This document shows, piece after piece, positions 28,443 through 38,366 of a stretch of DNA of 64,000 bases (within the stretch, counting starts at the first letter, position 1; each line of letters opens with the position of its first letter). A program made the position numbers and the translations under genes. A model generated the notes under the pieces. That model did not search any database and was not told where the DNA came from. It saw only the letters and a program-made list of their open reading frames with translations. This stretch comes from Thauera sedimentorum (lineage in GTDB: Bacteria; Pseudomonadota; Gammaproteobacteria; Burkholderiales; Rhodocyclaceae): positions 1,178,001-1,242,000 of the forward strand of contig NZ_JACTAH010000001.1 in NCBI RefSeq assembly GCF_014489115.1. Reading direction: 5' to 3'.

Positions 28443-29555
28443 ATGCCTCATCGCATTCTCAACGTCGCCGAAAACGGCATGCTCGACGCCTACGAGGCGC
28501 AACTCAAGGCGCGCGGCTACAAGTCCGACCCCGCCCAACGTGCGGCCGCACAGCGCCTGCAGCAGCTGTATACCGAGCTGGTCACCTTCAAGGCCGCGCG
28601 CCGCACCGCGCTGCGCAAGGTCTTCGCCCGCCCGCGCATGCCGCGCAGCGTCTATTTCTGGGGCGGGGTGGGGCGCGGCAAGAGCTTCCTGATGGACTGC
28701 TTCTTCGACGCGGTGCCCTACCAGCGCAAGCGCCGGGTGCACTTCCACGCCTTCATGCAGGAAGTGCAGAACGACCTCAAGGACCACAACAACGAAGCCG
28801 ATCCGCTGCAGAAGGTGGCCGACCGCATCGCCCGCCAGACCCGCCTGCTGTGCTTCGACGAGTTCCACGTCTCGGACATCGCCGACGCGATGATCCTCGG
28901 CCGCCTGCTGGACGCGCTGTTCGCCCGCGGGGTCATCTTCGTGATGACCTCCAACTATCCGCCGGACGGTCTTTACCCCAACGGCCTGATGCGGGTGAAC
29001 TTCCTGCCCACCATCGAGATGATCAAGCGCCGCTTCGACGTCTTCGAGGTCGACCACGGCACCGACTACCGCCTGCGCACGCTGGAGCGGATCGAGATCT
29101 ACCTCGTGCCGCACGACGATGCCGCCGAAGCCAAGATGCGCGACGACTTTCGCAGGCTGGCCGGCAACGACGGCGAGGGCGGCGAACTGGAAGTGCTGGA
29201 GCGCAGCCTGCCGGTGCTGCGCAAGGCCCCGGGGGTGATCTGGTTCGACTTCGCGACGCTATGCGGCGGGCCGCGGTCGCAGAACGACTACCTGGAGATC
29301 GCGCGCGAGCATCACACGCTGCTGCTGTCGGACGTGCCGAAGATGGGGGTGGGGCAGGCTTCCGAGGCGCGCCGCTTCACCTGGCTGATCGACGTGCTGT
29401 ACGACCACCGGGTCAAGCTGATCATGAGCGCCGAAGTCGAGGCGCCGGAACTCTATACTGAGGGGCACAATGCGCACGAATTCGTGCGCACGGTGAGCCG
29501 GCTGATCGAGATGCGCACCCGGGACTATCTCGCCGAGGCGCACCGGGTGGAGTAA
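28443..29555 (+). CDS. zapE: Cell division ATPase ZapE (AFG1-like)
   Basis: A 370-residue AAA-type ATPase. It has Walker A GGVGRGKSFLMD near residue 75, Walker B LLCFDEFHVSDIADAMIL, and VMTSNYPPDGLYPNGL. In gamma-proteobacteria ZapE acts on FtsZ at the late divisome; the relatives in mitochondria are AFG1. Being next to lpd is common in betaproteobacteria. The start ATG follows the terminator by 30 bp, so it likely has its own promoter. Confidence 0.93.
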   Translation: MPHRILNVAENGMLDAYEAQLKARGYKSDPAQRAAAQRLQQLYTELVTFKAARRTALRKVFARPRMPRSVYFWGGVGRGKSFLMDCFFDAVPYQRKRRVHFHAFMQEVQNDLKDHNNEADPLQKVADRIARQTRLLCFDEFHVSDIADAMILGRLLDALFARGVIFVMTSNYPPDGLYPNGLMRVNFLPTIEMIKRRFDVFEVDHGTDYRLRTLERIEIYLVPHDDAAEAKMRDDFRRLAGNDGEGGELEVLERSLPVLRKAPGVIWFDFATLCGGPRSQNDYLEIAREHHTLLLSDVPKMGVGQASEARRFTWLIDVLYDHRVKLIMSAEVEAPELYTEGHNAHEFVRTVSRLIEMRTRDYLAEAHRVE

Positions 29556-29562
29556 GGCGGCC

Positions 29563-29757
29563 TCAGGCGCGGACGTCGATGTTCTGGCCGAGGTGCGCGG
29601 GATTGGACGGGGCGGCCTGAGGCAGTGCGGCGACCAGCTGGGCGGCATTCTGCGCCTGCAGGTCGATGGCCTTCTTCAGCACCAGCGTGCTGACCGCGTC
29701 GCCCACTCGCGCCTGGCTCAGGCTTGAGGCAATGCTGGCTGCGGAGCTGACATCCAT
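29563..29757 (-). CDS. YjfB-family putative motility protein
   Basis: A 64-residue protein beginning MDVSSAASIASSLSQ, with VLVLKKAIDLQAQ-like sequence and a C-terminal AHLGQNIDV, as in the YjfB motility family. GGAG precedes the ATG. Members are often near flagellar or chemotaxis genes; here a chemoreceptor gene lies 1 kb away. Biochemical function is unknown. It is convergent with zapE, with an 7-bp gap. Confidence 0.8.
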   Translation of the reverse strand: MDVSSAASIASSLSQARVGDAVSTLVLKKAIDLQAQNAAQLVAALPQAAPSNPAHLGQNIDVRA

Positions 29758-29848
29758 GGCGGTTCTCCAACTTTACTCGACTGGCCACCGCCCGAGCGGC
29801 GACGGTTGCTGCCATTCTAACCCCGGAACGTCCGCGCTGCCTGCATGG

Positions 29849-30697
29849 ATGTGCGGCGGGTGGCTGCGCTTGCTTCGCGCACTCCTGCTGCTCTGCCTGC
29901 TGGCGCCGTTGCCGTCGCCGGCCGTGGAGCTTCCGCTGGAGATCATAGAGTTGCGCCACCGCCAGGCCGAGGACGTGCTGCCGGTGCTGCGCCCCTTGGT
30001 CGCACCGGGCGGGAGCGTTTCCGGTTTGAGGCACAAGTTGTTCATCCGCAGTACCGCGGAGAATCTCGCCCAGTTGCGCGCCGTCCTGTCGGAACTGGAT
30101 CAGCCCGCGGCGCGCCTGCTGATCTCGGTGCGCCAGTCCTCGGAGAGTCTGGACGATCGTTTCCGCGCGGACGTCCATGGGCGCATCGGCAACGAGCGCG
30201 TGCGCATCGAACGTCCGCCACCCGTGGGGGTGCCGCGCAGTCCGGGGGCCACGGTGAGCATCGGCGACGGGCGCCGCGAGGAGGCTAGGCAGGCGGTGCA
30301 GCAGGTGCAGACCATCGACGGCGGACAGGCCTACATCCATGCGGGGGTATCCCTGCCGGTGCCCTTGCGCCGGCTCTGGTTGACGGCCGATGGCGTGGTG
30401 CTCTCCGACACCGTGATCTGGCGCGACCTGGGTACGGGCTTCAACGCCGTGCCGCGGATCGCGGGCGACCGGGTCAGCATCGAGATCAGTCCGTACGACG
30501 AGCGGCCGCTGTCCGCGGACGGCACGGCCGAGACCCGCCGCCTGAGCACGACCGTGGAGGGTCGCCTGGGTGAATGGATCGCGCTCGGCGCCAGTGCGCA
30601 GGATGCCGCCGACGCACGGCAGGGCATCCTGTCTCGCGAATCGCGCGAAACGAGCCGGCGGAACGAGGTCTGGCTGAAGGTCGAACGCCTGGACTGA
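29849..30697 (+). CDS. Exported protein with a secretin N-type domain
   Basis: A 282-residue protein. The ATG at 29849 starts a signal peptide (LRLLRALLLLCLLAPLPSPAVE). Residues about 30-105 match the short N domain of secretins (LRHRQAEDVLPVLRPLVAPG, then LFIRSTAENLAQLRAVLSELD), and later parts (GEWIALGASAQ) recall the end of secretin barrels. The full secretin channel domain is absent. It may be a periplasmic adaptor or a relic of a type II/IV secretion gene. There are no secretion genes next to it. Confidence 0.6.
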   Translation: MCGGWLRLLRALLLLCLLAPLPSPAVELPLEIIELRHRQAEDVLPVLRPLVAPGGSVSGLRHKLFIRSTAENLAQLRAVLSELDQPAARLLISVRQSSESLDDRFRADVHGRIGNERVRIERPPPVGVPRSPGATVSIGDGRREEARQAVQQVQTIDGGQAYIHAGVSLPVPLRRLWLTADGVVLSDTVIWRDLGTGFNAVPRIAGDRVSIEISPYDERPLSADGTAETRRLSTTVEGRLGEWIALGASAQDAADARQGILSRESRETSRRNEVWLKVERLD

Positions 30698-30714
30698 TCG
30701 TCGCGCGGGAGCGT

Positions 30715-32349
30715 TCAGCGCGCCAGCTGGAAACGCGCGAGGCTGTTTTCCAGCGCATCCGCCAGTTGCTGCAGCTCGTCGGCGCGCCCGAGCGAATCGC
30801 GGGTCGCGGCGTGGTTCTGTTCGCTCATCTGCGCGATCTGTTCGATGCTGCGGGCGATGTCGGTGCTGGCCGAGCGCTGCTCGCGCAGCGCGGCGTTGAT
30901 CGACGCGACCGCTTCGCGCACCTGGCCGGAGCCTTCTTCCAGCGCGGCCACCGCCTCGCGGGCCTGATCGGCGCTCCGGGCGCCGTGGTCGGCGAGCTGG
31001 CGGCCGTCTTCCATGCTGCGCACCGCCTGATGGGTGTTGGCCTGCACGCGCTGGATCATGCCGGTGATCTCGTGGGTCGACTGCGCGGTACGTTCGGCCA
31101 ACTTGCGCACTTCGTCGGCCACCACCGCAAATCCGCGGCCCTGTTCGCCGGCGCGGGCGGCCTCGATGGCGGCGTTGAGCGCCAGCAGATTGGTCTGCTC
31201 GGCCACTTCCTGGATGACCTTCACCACGCCGGAGATGCCGTCGGCGCTGGCGCCCAGATCGGCCATCACCTCGGCGGAGGCGGACATGCGTTCCGCGATC
31301 CGGGCGATGGTCGCGGTGGCCTCGTTGATGACCGTCACGCTGGTCTGCATCTGGCCGGCGGCGTCCTCGGTAAGGCGGTCGGCGTCGTCGGCATGCTCGG
31401 ACACCTGGGAGATGCTCACGGTCATTTCCTCGACTGCCGCGGCGATCGAGCTGCCGGCTTCGCTCTGTTGCAGCGAGGCGTCGGCGATCTTCGCCTCGTT
31501 GTTGCGCAGCACGCCGATGGAAGCGGCCACCTGGTCGGCGAGGCGGCGGATGTCGGCGATCGTGCCGGTCAGGCCGGCCTGCATGTCGCGCATCGCCGCG
31601 AGCAGGCTGTCGCGGTCTTCGCGGCCGACGGACACCGGTTCGTCGAGACGGCCGGCAGCGATGCGCCGGGCGACTTCCGCCGCGTAGGCGGGTTCACCGC
31701 CCAGTTGGCGGAACAGGTCGCGGACGACGTAGAGCGACACGCCGATACAGGCGATCAGTGCGGCGAGCGCGAGCACCACGGCAATGGTGTTGGCGCGCTC
31801 GATACCCTCGACCATTTCGCCCTTGACCGCGCCGGACAAGCCTTCGAGATAGGCGATCTGATCCATCAGCAGGGCCCGCATCTCGCGCCAGGCCGGTGTT
31901 TCGCTGCTCACCAGCAGCTCGCGCGCGCCGAAGGTGTCGCCCGCCCGCACGCGCTCGATCACGGTGCGCTGCAGGGGCGGCCAGCGGCGGTGGATGTCGG
32001 CAATGGCCGCAGTGCTCGCGGCGCCGCCCTTTAGAATGTCGGGGCGTGCGAGCACCCGCTCGATCACGCCGTCGAACTCGGCACGGGCCTTGTCGAAGTT
32101 CTCGTAGGCCTTCGGGTTGTCGGGGTCGAGCAGGATGTTGCGCAAGGCCTGTCCCATCTGCAGCCCCTGCGCATAGGCCTTGGTGACGTCGCGCTCGGTG
32201 GCGAGCTCCTCGTCGATGAAGCTCATCAGCTTCTCTTCATTGCTCATGGTCTGCCACAGCGAACCGGCAATCGCCGCGATGAACAGCCCGCAGGTGAGGG
32301 CAACGAGAACGAACAACTGCGTGCGGACGGAGGGGCGCTTCCTGGACAT
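30715..32349 (-). CDS. Methyl-accepting chemotaxis protein
   Basis: A 544-residue chemoreceptor. The ATG at 32349 has GGAG upstream. Membrane segment 1 is [21 protein letters not shown]; a periplasmic four-helix-type sensor domain follows to about residue 190; segment 2 is [27 protein letters not shown]-like linker and the cytoplasmic signalling hairpin come next, with the tip [20 protein letters not shown] and [19 protein letters not shown]. No C-terminal CheR-binding pentapeptide is visible. The ligand is unknown. A sigma-28-like promoter lies upstream. Confidence 0.95.
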   Translation of the reverse strand: MSRKRPSVRTQLFVLVALTCGLFIAAIAGSLWQTMSNEEKLMSFIDEELATERDVTKAYAQGLQMGQALRNILLDPDNPKAYENFDKARAEFDGVIERVLARPDILKGGAASTAAIADIHRRWPPLQRTVIERVRAGDTFGARELLVSSETPAWREMRALLMDQIAYLEGLSGAVKGEMVEGIERANTIAVVLALAALIACIGVSLYVVRDLFRQLGGEPAYAAEVARRIAAGRLDEPVSVGREDRDSLLAAMRDMQAGLTGTIADIRRLADQVAASIGVLRNNEAKIADASLQQSEAGSSIAAAVEEMTVSISQVSEHADDADRLTEDAAGQMQTSVTVINEATATIARIAERMSASAEVMADLGASADGISGVVKVIQEVAEQTNLLALNAAIEAARAGEQGRGFAVVADEVRKLAERTAQSTHEITGMIQRVQANTHQAVRSMEDGRQLADHGARSADQAREAVAALEEGSGQVREAVASINAALREQRSASTDIARSIEQIAQMSEQNHAATRDSLGRADELQQLADALENSLARFQLAR

Positions 32350-32425
32350 GTGTCGTCTCCGGGACGTATCTGTAGTGATGGTCGATCGGGTGAGTCGCGC
32401 TGCGTCTGCGACAGACCCCAATGAT

Positions 32426-32451
32426 ATATCGGCATATTCAGGAGTACTTGA
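32426..32451 (-). promoter_or_regulatory. Sigma-28 (FliA)-like promoter of chemoreceptor gene
   Basis: On the minus strand, TCAAGTAC (32451-32444), a 10-bp spacer, then GCCGATAT (32433-32426). The -10 matches the flagellar consensus GCCGATAA in 7 of 8 bases, the -35 (TAAAGTTT) in 5 of 8. The leader to the ATG would be about 70 bp. Confidence 0.5.
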
Positions 32452-32558
32452 GCGTAATTTTTTCGATTGCGCTGGCAGACCCGGCCCGGGCGTGCCGGCG
32501 CGCTTCCGGCAGCGGTGGTGGTAGCATTGCGGCTCCGCGTTAATCCTGTGCATGCCAG

Positions 32559-34514
32559 ATGAGTGCTGTCGACCAGGCCTTCTCGCCGGATGGCCCGCTG
32601 GCAAAGGCCATCCCGGCCTTTCGCGCGCGCCCGCAACAGATCGAGATGGCCGGGCTGATCGCACAGGCCTTGCACGAGCACCGCGTGCTGGTGGCCGAAG
32701 CCGGTACCGGCACCGGCAAGACCTTCGCCTACCTGGTGCCGGCGCTGCTCTCAGGTGGCAAGGTGATCATCTCCACTGGCACCAAGACCCTGCAGGATCA
32801 GCTCTTCAACCGCGACCTGCCGGTGGTGCGCGCCGCACTCAAGGTGCCGGTGAGCATCGCGCTGCTCAAGGGGCGGGCCAACTACGTCTGCCCCTATCAC
32901 CTGGCGCGCAACGCCGCCGACGGGCGCTTCAACAGCCCCCAGGACGCGGCCGATCTGCGCGCCATCGCGCGTTTCGCGCAGACCACGCACACCGGCGACA
33001 AGGCCGAATGCACCGCGGTGCGCGAGGACTCGCCGGCCTGGTTCGCCGCTACCTCGACGCGCGACAACTGCCTCGGGCAGGAGTGTCCGGACGTCAAGGA
33101 GTGCTTCGTGCTCGCCGCCCGCCGTGCGGCGATGGAAGCCGACGTGGTGGTGGTAAACCATCATCTGTTCTTCGCCGACGTGATGCTGCGCGACGAGGGC
33201 ATGGGCGAGCTGCTGCCGGCCTGCAATGCGGTGATCTTCGACGAGGCCCACCAGCTGCCGGAGACCGCCAGCCTGTTCTTCGGCGAGAGTGTGTCCACCG
33301 GTCAGGTGCTGGACCTGGCGCGCGACACGCGCTCGGAGACCATCGCCGCGGCGCCCGATTGCCGCGACCTGATCGACGCCACGCGCGCGCTGGAGAAGGC
33401 CGCGCGCGACCTGCGTCTGGCCTTCGGCAACGACCCTGCGCGCCTCTCTGCCGCCCAGGCCGAGGCCCTGCCGGAGTTCGGGGCAAAGGTGCAGGCGCTG
33501 GCCGACGAACTCGCTCGCATCGAGGCCGTGCTCGAAACCCAGGCCGAACGCTCCGAAGGTCTGGCCAACTGCCTGCGGCGCACCCAGGAGATGGGCGAAC
33601 GCCTCACCCACTGGCGCCAGCCCGAGGATGCCGAGCTGATCCGCTGGGTCGAGGTGTTCTCGCAGTCGGTGGCGCTCAACGCCACGCCGCTGCACGTCTC
33701 GACCGTCTTCCGTCGCCAGCTCGAAGGCCATCTGCGTGCCTGGATCTTCACCTCGGCCACGCTCGCGGTGGGCCAGGACTTCGGCCATTACTGCCGCGAG
33801 CTGGGGCTGGCCTGGCTGGAACCGCCGCCGCTCACCGCGGTTTGGGGCAGCCCCTTCGACTACGGCGAACAGGCCCTGCTGTATGCCCCGCAGGGCATGC
33901 CGGACCCGAACGCGCCGGACTACATCGAAGCCGTCGCGCGCAAGGCCTTGCCGCTGATCCGCGCCGCGCGCGGGCGTGCCTTCGTGCTGTGCACCTCGCT
34001 GCGCGCGATGCGCCGGGTGCACGAGCTGATCGCCGACGGCCTCGCCGCTGCGGGCGACGAACTGCCGCTGCTGCTGCAGGGCGAAGGCTCGCGTACCGAA
34101 TTGCTGGAGCGCTTCCGCCGCCTGGGCAACGCGGTGCTGGTGGCCAGCCAGAGCTTCTGGGAAGGCGTGGACGTGCCGGGTGACGCGCTCTCGCTGGTGG
34201 TCATCGACAAGCTGCCCTTTGCGCCGCCGGACGACCCGGTACTCGCCGCGCGCGTCGAACACCTGCAGAAGAGCGGGCGCAATCCCTTCATGCACTACCA
34301 GCTGCCGCGCACCGTGATCAACATGAAGCAGGGCGCCGGGCGGCTCATCCGCAGCGAGCGCGACCGCGGCGTGCTGTGCATCTGCGATCCGCGCATGATC
34401 GACAAGCCCTACGGCAAGGTGGTATGGCGCAGCCTGCCGCCGATGCGCCGCAGCCGGGTGGAGGCCGAGGCGGTAGCGTTCCTGGAGCAATTGCCACCAC
34501 CGGCCGCCCGCTGA
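32559..34514 (+). CDS. DinG/YoaA-type ATP-dependent helicase with Fe-S cluster
   Basis: A 651-residue superfamily-2 helicase of the XPD/Rad3 type. Walker A is [16 protein letters not shown] (about residues 46-61) and the DEAH box is in [11 protein letters not shown]. Four cysteines between about residues 111 and 190 (NYVCPYH, AECTAV, NCLGQEC, KECF) can hold the 4Fe-4S cluster, and the C-terminal motif VI is [14 protein letters not shown]. It is likely involved in resolving stalled forks or R-loops. It is closer to YoaA in length than to E. coli DinG. Confidence 0.92.
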   Translation: MSAVDQAFSPDGPLAKAIPAFRARPQQIEMAGLIAQALHEHRVLVAEAGTGTGKTFAYLVPALLSGGKVIISTGTKTLQDQLFNRDLPVVRAALKVPVSIALLKGRANYVCPYHLARNAADGRFNSPQDAADLRAIARFAQTTHTGDKAECTAVREDSPAWFAATSTRDNCLGQECPDVKECFVLAARRAAMEADVVVVNHHLFFADVMLRDEGMGELLPACNAVIFDEAHQLPETASLFFGESVSTGQVLDLARDTRSETIAAAPDCRDLIDATRALEKAARDLRLAFGNDPARLSAAQAEALPEFGAKVQALADELARIEAVLETQAERSEGLANCLRRTQEMGERLTHWRQPEDAELIRWVEVFSQSVALNATPLHVSTVFRRQLEGHLRAWIFTSATLAVGQDFGHYCRELGLAWLEPPPLTAVWGSPFDYGEQALLYAPQGMPDPNAPDYIEAVARKALPLIRAARGRAFVLCTSLRAMRRVHELIADGLAAAGDELPLLLQGEGSRTELLERFRRLGNAVLVASQSFWEGVDVPGDALSLVVIDKLPFAPPDDPVLAARVEHLQKSGRNPFMHYQLPRTVINMKQGAGRLIRSERDRGVLCICDPRMIDKPYGKVVWRSLPPMRRSRVEAEAVAFLEQLPPPAAR

Positions 34515-34587
34515 CCTTGTGGCGCTGGCGAACCTCGCGGTTTGCGGGCACTCTCAGCTGAAACCGACAACAAGGATTTCAGCCCCG

Positions 34588-36147
34588 ATGGATCACCTCG
34601 TCTTCGACAACCGCTTCGTCCGCGAACTGCCGGCCGACCCCAACGACGCCCCCCATGTGCGCCAGGTGCAGGGTGCGTGCTACTCGCGTGTGCAGCCCAC
34701 CCCGGTGAGGGCCCCGGAACTCGTCGCCTGGTCGCGCGAAGTGGCGGCGATGCTGGACCTGGAGGAGGGCGACGTGCGTTCTCCGCGCTTTGCCCAAGTG
34801 TTTGCCGGCAATGCCGTGCTGCCCGGCATGGCGCCTTACGCCGCGTGTTACGGCGGCCACCAGTTCGGCAACTGGGCAGGCCAGCTTGGCGACGGGCGGG
34901 CGATCAACCTGGGCGAGGTTGTCAGCACGCGCGGTGAGCGCCTGGAACTGCAGCTCAAGGGTGCCGGACCCACGCCCTACGCGCGCCGCGCCGACGGGCG
35001 CGCGGTGCTGCGTTCGTCGGTGCGCGAGTTCCTGTGCAGCGAGGCCATGCACCACCTGGGCGTGCCCACCACGCGCGCGCTGTCGTTGATCGCCACCGGC
35101 GAGGAGGTGGTGCGCGACATGTTCTACGACGGCTATCCGGAGCCCGAGCCCGGCGCGGTGGTGTGCCGCGTGGCGCCGTCCTTCATCCGCTTCGGCAACT
35201 TCGAGATCTTCGCCGCGCGTGGCGAGCTGGACGTGCTGGAGAAGCTGGCCGAGTTCACCATCGCGCGCGACTTCCCATGGATAGAAGGGAGTCCGGCGGA
35301 GCGCCGCGCCGCGTGGTTCCGCGAAGTGTGCGAGCGCACCGCGCGGCTGATGGCGCACTGGATGCGGGTGGGCTTCGTGCATGGGGTGATGAACACCGAC
35401 AACATGTCCATCCTCGGGCTGACCATCGATTACGGCCCCTACGGCTGGATCGACAACTTCGACCGCGACTGGACGCCCAACACCACCGACGAAGGCACGC
35501 GGCGCTACCGCTTCGGCTACCAGCCGCGCATCGCGCACTGGAACCTGCTGCAGCTCGCCAACGCGCTCTATCCGCTGTTCGGCGCCACCGAGCCGCTGCA
35601 GGCCGGGCTGGACCGCTACGTCGCGGTGTACGACACGGAGAGCCGGCGCATGCAGGCGGACAAGCTGGGGCTGGCGAGCTTCTCCGATGATGACCAGCAG
35701 CGGGTCGATGCGCTGCACAAGCTGATGACCAAGGCCGAGGTCGACATGACGATCTTCTTCCGCGAGCTGGCGCGCATCGACGTGGATGCGCCGACCCTGG
35801 CGCCGCTGGACGAGGCCTTCTACTCGCCCGACAAGCGCGCGGTGCATGGTGCCGAACTGCAGGCCTGGCTGGACGACTACGCCGCACGCCTGCGCGCCGA
35901 AGGGCGCCCGGCCGCGGAGCGGCGCGCGCAGATGGACGCCGCCAACCCGTGCTACGTGCTGCGCAACTGGCTGGCGCAAGAGGCGATCGACGCGGCGGAG
36001 AAGGGCGACTACAGCCTGGTGACGGAGACCCTGGAAGTGATGCGTCGGCCCTACGCGGAGCAGCCGGGGCGGGAGCACTTCGCCGGGCGCCGCCCGGAGT
36101 GGGCGCGCAACCGCCCGGGTTGCTCGATGTTGTCCTGCAGTTCCTGA
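34588..36147 (+). CDS. selO: Protein adenylyltransferase SelO (YdiU)
   Basis: A 519-residue pseudokinase-fold enzyme that transfers AMP to protein Ser/Thr/Tyr under oxidative conditions. It shows [39 protein letters not shown] (both parts of the nucleotide-binding region), [19 protein letters not shown] (catalytic loop Asn/Asp) and the C-terminal CSMLSCSS, where eukaryotic relatives carry selenocysteine. The ATG at 34588 fits the family's N-terminus; an open frame from 34519 adds nothing recognisable. It runs into a REP pair. Confidence 0.93.
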   Translation: MDHLVFDNRFVRELPADPNDAPHVRQVQGACYSRVQPTPVRAPELVAWSREVAAMLDLEEGDVRSPRFAQVFAGNAVLPGMAPYAACYGGHQFGNWAGQLGDGRAINLGEVVSTRGERLELQLKGAGPTPYARRADGRAVLRSSVREFLCSEAMHHLGVPTTRALSLIATGEEVVRDMFYDGYPEPEPGAVVCRVAPSFIRFGNFEIFAARGELDVLEKLAEFTIARDFPWIEGSPAERRAAWFREVCERTARLMAHWMRVGFVHGVMNTDNMSILGLTIDYGPYGWIDNFDRDWTPNTTDEGTRRYRFGYQPRIAHWNLLQLANALYPLFGATEPLQAGLDRYVAVYDTESRRMQADKLGLASFSDDDQQRVDALHKLMTKAEVDMTIFFRELARIDVDAPTLAPLDEAFYSPDKRAVHGAELQAWLDDYAARLRAEGRPAAERRAQMDAANPCYVLRNWLAQEAIDAAEKGDYSLVTETLEVMRRPYAEQPGREHFAGRRPEWARNRPGCSMLSCSS

Positions 36148-36170
36148 AACTGCCGGGAGCCGGTATTTCT

Positions 36171-36243
36171 GTAGGAGCGGCCTTGGCCGCGATCGCGGCG
36201 GTGGTTTCTTCGACGGCCGTATCGCGGGCAAGCCCGCTCCTAC
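36171..36243. repeat. REP pair, inverted
   Basis: Unit GTAGGAGCGGCCTTGGCCGC plus GAT (36171-36193) and the reverse spelling ATCGCGGGCAAGCCCGCTCC plus TAC (36221-36243), between the convergent selO and NnrU genes. Confidence 0.9.
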
Positions 36244-36289
36244 GCCACCCCAGACCGGTTTCCGCCCGATGGGAGCGGGTGATGCGCTT

Positions 36290-36868
36290 TCAGCCGAACG
36301 GGGTCACTCCGAACAGCGGCGCATGCAGGTAGCGCGCGAAGGCGAACCAGGCGAGCAGGCCGATCGCCACGGCCGCCGCGTCGTTGCGCAGCGCGGCGGG
36401 CGGGCGGCGACGATGCGCCGCGCGGTCACGGCGTCGGCAGGCGACGAAGTCCGCGATTGCCCAGGCGAGAAAACCACCGAACAGCAGCAAATCGGCCAGG
36501 GTGCCGTTGGCGATCAGGTGCGCGAAGGCCCACAGCTTGACCCCGGCCAGCATCGGATGGCCGATGCGCGCCTTGATGTGGGTGCCGGGCAGGTAGGTGG
36601 CCACCAGCAGGACGAAGGCGGGCAGGGTCAGCAGCGCGGCGAGGTGGCGGGTCCATACCGGCGCCTGCCACAGCCAGACGGGGTCCAGGCGTGCCTGGCC
36701 ATAGCCGAGCACGATCATGAGCAGTCCGACGGCGGACAGCGCCGAGTAGCCGATCTTCCAGGTGAGTTCGCCCCGCAGGGCGATCTGCCGGCTGCGCCAA
36801 CCGTCGGCGAACATACGCAGCGAGTGGGTGCCGAGGAACAGCAGCAGGCCGAGAATCAACAGCAACAT
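36290..36868 (-). CDS. NnrU-family membrane protein
   Basis: A 192-residue protein with five or six membrane segments starting MLLLILGLLLFLGTHSLRM. It has the family stretch YLPGTHIKARIGHPMLAGVK and WAFAHLIANGTLADLLLFGG, with conserved His residues. NnrU proteins are linked to denitrification gene sets and resemble carotenoid isomerase Z-ISO, which uses haem. No nitrogen oxide genes are next to it, so the role here is unclear. It follows smpB in the same direction after 44 bp. Confidence 0.85.
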   Translation of the reverse strand: MLLLILGLLLFLGTHSLRMFADGWRSRQIALRGELTWKIGYSALSAVGLLMIVLGYGQARLDPVWLWQAPVWTRHLAALLTLPAFVLLVATYLPGTHIKARIGHPMLAGVKLWAFAHLIANGTLADLLLFGGFLAWAIADFVACRRRDRAAHRRRPPAALRNDAAAVAIGLLAWFAFARYLHAPLFGVTPFG

Positions 36869-36912
36869 GCGGCATTCTCCTTGCAGTGCGCGCCGAACAC
36901 CGGCGCCTTGGG

Positions 36913-37359
36913 TCAGACCTTCACGCGCATCATGCGTTGCTTCTCGCGCTCCCAGTCGCGCTTCTTCTCGTCCTCGCGCTTGTCGTACTGCTTCTTGCCC
37001 TTGGCCAGGCCGATGGTCGCCTTGATGCGTCCCTTGCTGTAGTGCAGGTCCAACGGCACCAGCGCGTAACCGGCGCGCTCGACCTTGCCGATCAGCTTGT
37101 CGATCTCGTGGGCGTGCAGCAGCAGCTTGCGGGTGCGGGTGGGGTCGGCGTGAACATGCGTGGACGCGCTGGTCAGCGGCGTGATGTGCATGCCGAAGAG
37201 GAAGATCTCGCCGTCGCGGATGACGACGTAGGACTCCTTGATGTTGGCACGTCCGGCGCGGATGGCCTTGACCTCCCAGCCTTCGAGGACCATGCCGGCC
37301 TCGTGCTTTTCCTCGATGAAGTAGTCGTGGAAGGCCTTGCGGTTGTCGATGATGCTCAT
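36913..37359 (-). CDS. smpB: SsrA-binding protein SmpB
   Basis: A 148-residue trans-translation factor that brings tmRNA to stalled ribosomes. It begins with [20 protein letters not shown] and has [34 protein letters not shown] and a basic C-terminal tail ([20 protein letters not shown]). The tmRNA gene itself is not in the window. It diverges from ratA, the usual arrangement. Confidence 0.96.
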   Translation of the reverse strand: MSIIDNRKAFHDYFIEEKHEAGMVLEGWEVKAIRAGRANIKESYVVIRDGEIFLFGMHITPLTSASTHVHADPTRTRKLLLHAHEIDKLIGKVERAGYALVPLDLHYSKGRIKATIGLAKGKKQYDKREDEKKRDWEREKQRMMRVKV

Positions 37360-37408
37360 AGGGTCTGGGTCGGTCCGGGCGTGCGGGCGAAGCGCGGCGG
37401 CTTTGCGG

Positions 37409-37425
37409 TAGAATCGCGCATTCTA
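37409..37425. promoter_or_regulatory. Symmetrical -10-like dyad between smpB and ratA
   Basis: TAGAAT-CGCGC-ATTCTA gives a TAGAAT (a fair -10) on both strands, aimed at ratA and at smpB. No good -35 was seen on either side, so this is suggestive only. It may be an operator instead. Confidence 0.35.
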
Positions 37426-37457
37426 GCAGTTCGCCCACGCCCCGAAGCTCTCGCACA

Positions 37458-37895
37458 ATGGCCGAAGTCAACAAGCTTGTCCTGATCGAATTCACTCCGG
37501 CACAGATGTTCGAGCTGGTCGACCGTTGCGAAGACTATCCGGGCTTCCTGCCCTGGTGCGGTGGCGCCGAGGTTCATGCACGTACCGATACGCTGACTGC
37601 GGCGACCATCCATATCAATTACCACGGCATCAAGGCGCACTTCAGCACCGAGAACGACAAGCAGCCGCCGCGCGAGATGCTCATCCGTCTGAAGGAAGGT
37701 CCGTTCCGTCACCTGAACGGCCACTGGCGCTTCACCCCGCTGGGCGATACCGCGTGCAAGATCGAGTTCGGCCTGCATTACGAGTTCTCCAGCAAGCTGC
37801 TGGAAAAGGCGCTGGGGCCGGTGTTCAGCCATATCGCCAATACCTTCGTCGATTCCTTCGTCAAGCGTGCGGCGCAGGTTTATCCAAAGGACTGA
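37458..37895 (+). CDS. ratA: RatA/COQ10-type START-domain protein
   Basis: A 145-residue single-domain START/SRPBCC protein. It opens with NKLVLIEFTPAQMFELVDRCEDYPGFLPWCGGAEV (in pieces) and has FRHLNGHWRFTPLGDTACKI and FVDSFVKRAAQVY. E. coli RatA blocks 70S assembly when overproduced; COQ10 relatives bind ubiquinone. Which applies here is open. It is four bases before rnfH. Confidence 0.9.
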   Translation: MAEVNKLVLIEFTPAQMFELVDRCEDYPGFLPWCGGAEVHARTDTLTAATIHINYHGIKAHFSTENDKQPPREMLIRLKEGPFRHLNGHWRFTPLGDTACKIEFGLHYEFSSKLLEKALGPVFSHIANTFVDSFVKRAAQVYPKD

Positions 37896-37899
37896 GAAA

Positions 37900-38223
37900 G
37901 TGGCCGACAGCATCAACGTGGAAGTGAGCTACGCATTGCCGCATCGCCAGGAGCTGGTGCGCGTGAGGCTGCCGTCCGGGGCGACCGTGCGTGAGGCGGT
38001 GGAGGCCTCGGGTCTGCTGCAGAAATACCCCGAGATCGAGCTCGACGGCAAGAACAAGCTGGGGGTCTATGCCAAGCTGGCAAAGGCCGACGCGGTCTTG
38101 CGCGACCGTGACCGTGTGGAGATCTATCGTCCGCTGATCGCCGACCCCAAGGCGGTGCGCAAGAAGCGCGCAGATGAGGGCAAGGTGATGAAGAAGGGGG
38201 GCGGCTCGGGCGAGGAGGGCTGA
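37900..38223 (+). CDS. rnfH: RnfH-family ubiquitin-like protein
   Basis: A 107-residue beta-grasp protein starting at GTG 37900, four bases after the ratA stop. It has VEVSYALPHRQELVRVRLPSG and GVYAKLAKADAVLRDRDRVEIYRPL, typical of the family. The C-terminal 25 residues are charged and Gly-rich. Biochemical role is unknown; pairing with ratA is conserved. Confidence 0.88.
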   Translation: MADSINVEVSYALPHRQELVRVRLPSGATVREAVEASGLLQKYPEIELDGKNKLGVYAKLAKADAVLRDRDRVEIYRPLIADPKAVRKKRADEGKVMKKGGGSGEEG

Positions 38224-38366
38224 GCCCGGCTTACCCGCGGAGCGGTTCGGTTCGCCGGGCCAGCGGCCAGCACAGTCGAGTCCGGGTTTCAGCCTGTACT
38301 GACGACCGTCTGGCGCCGGCCCTGCATTCGGTGCCCCGGGCCGGCAGCCCGGTCCCGTTCACTGGC

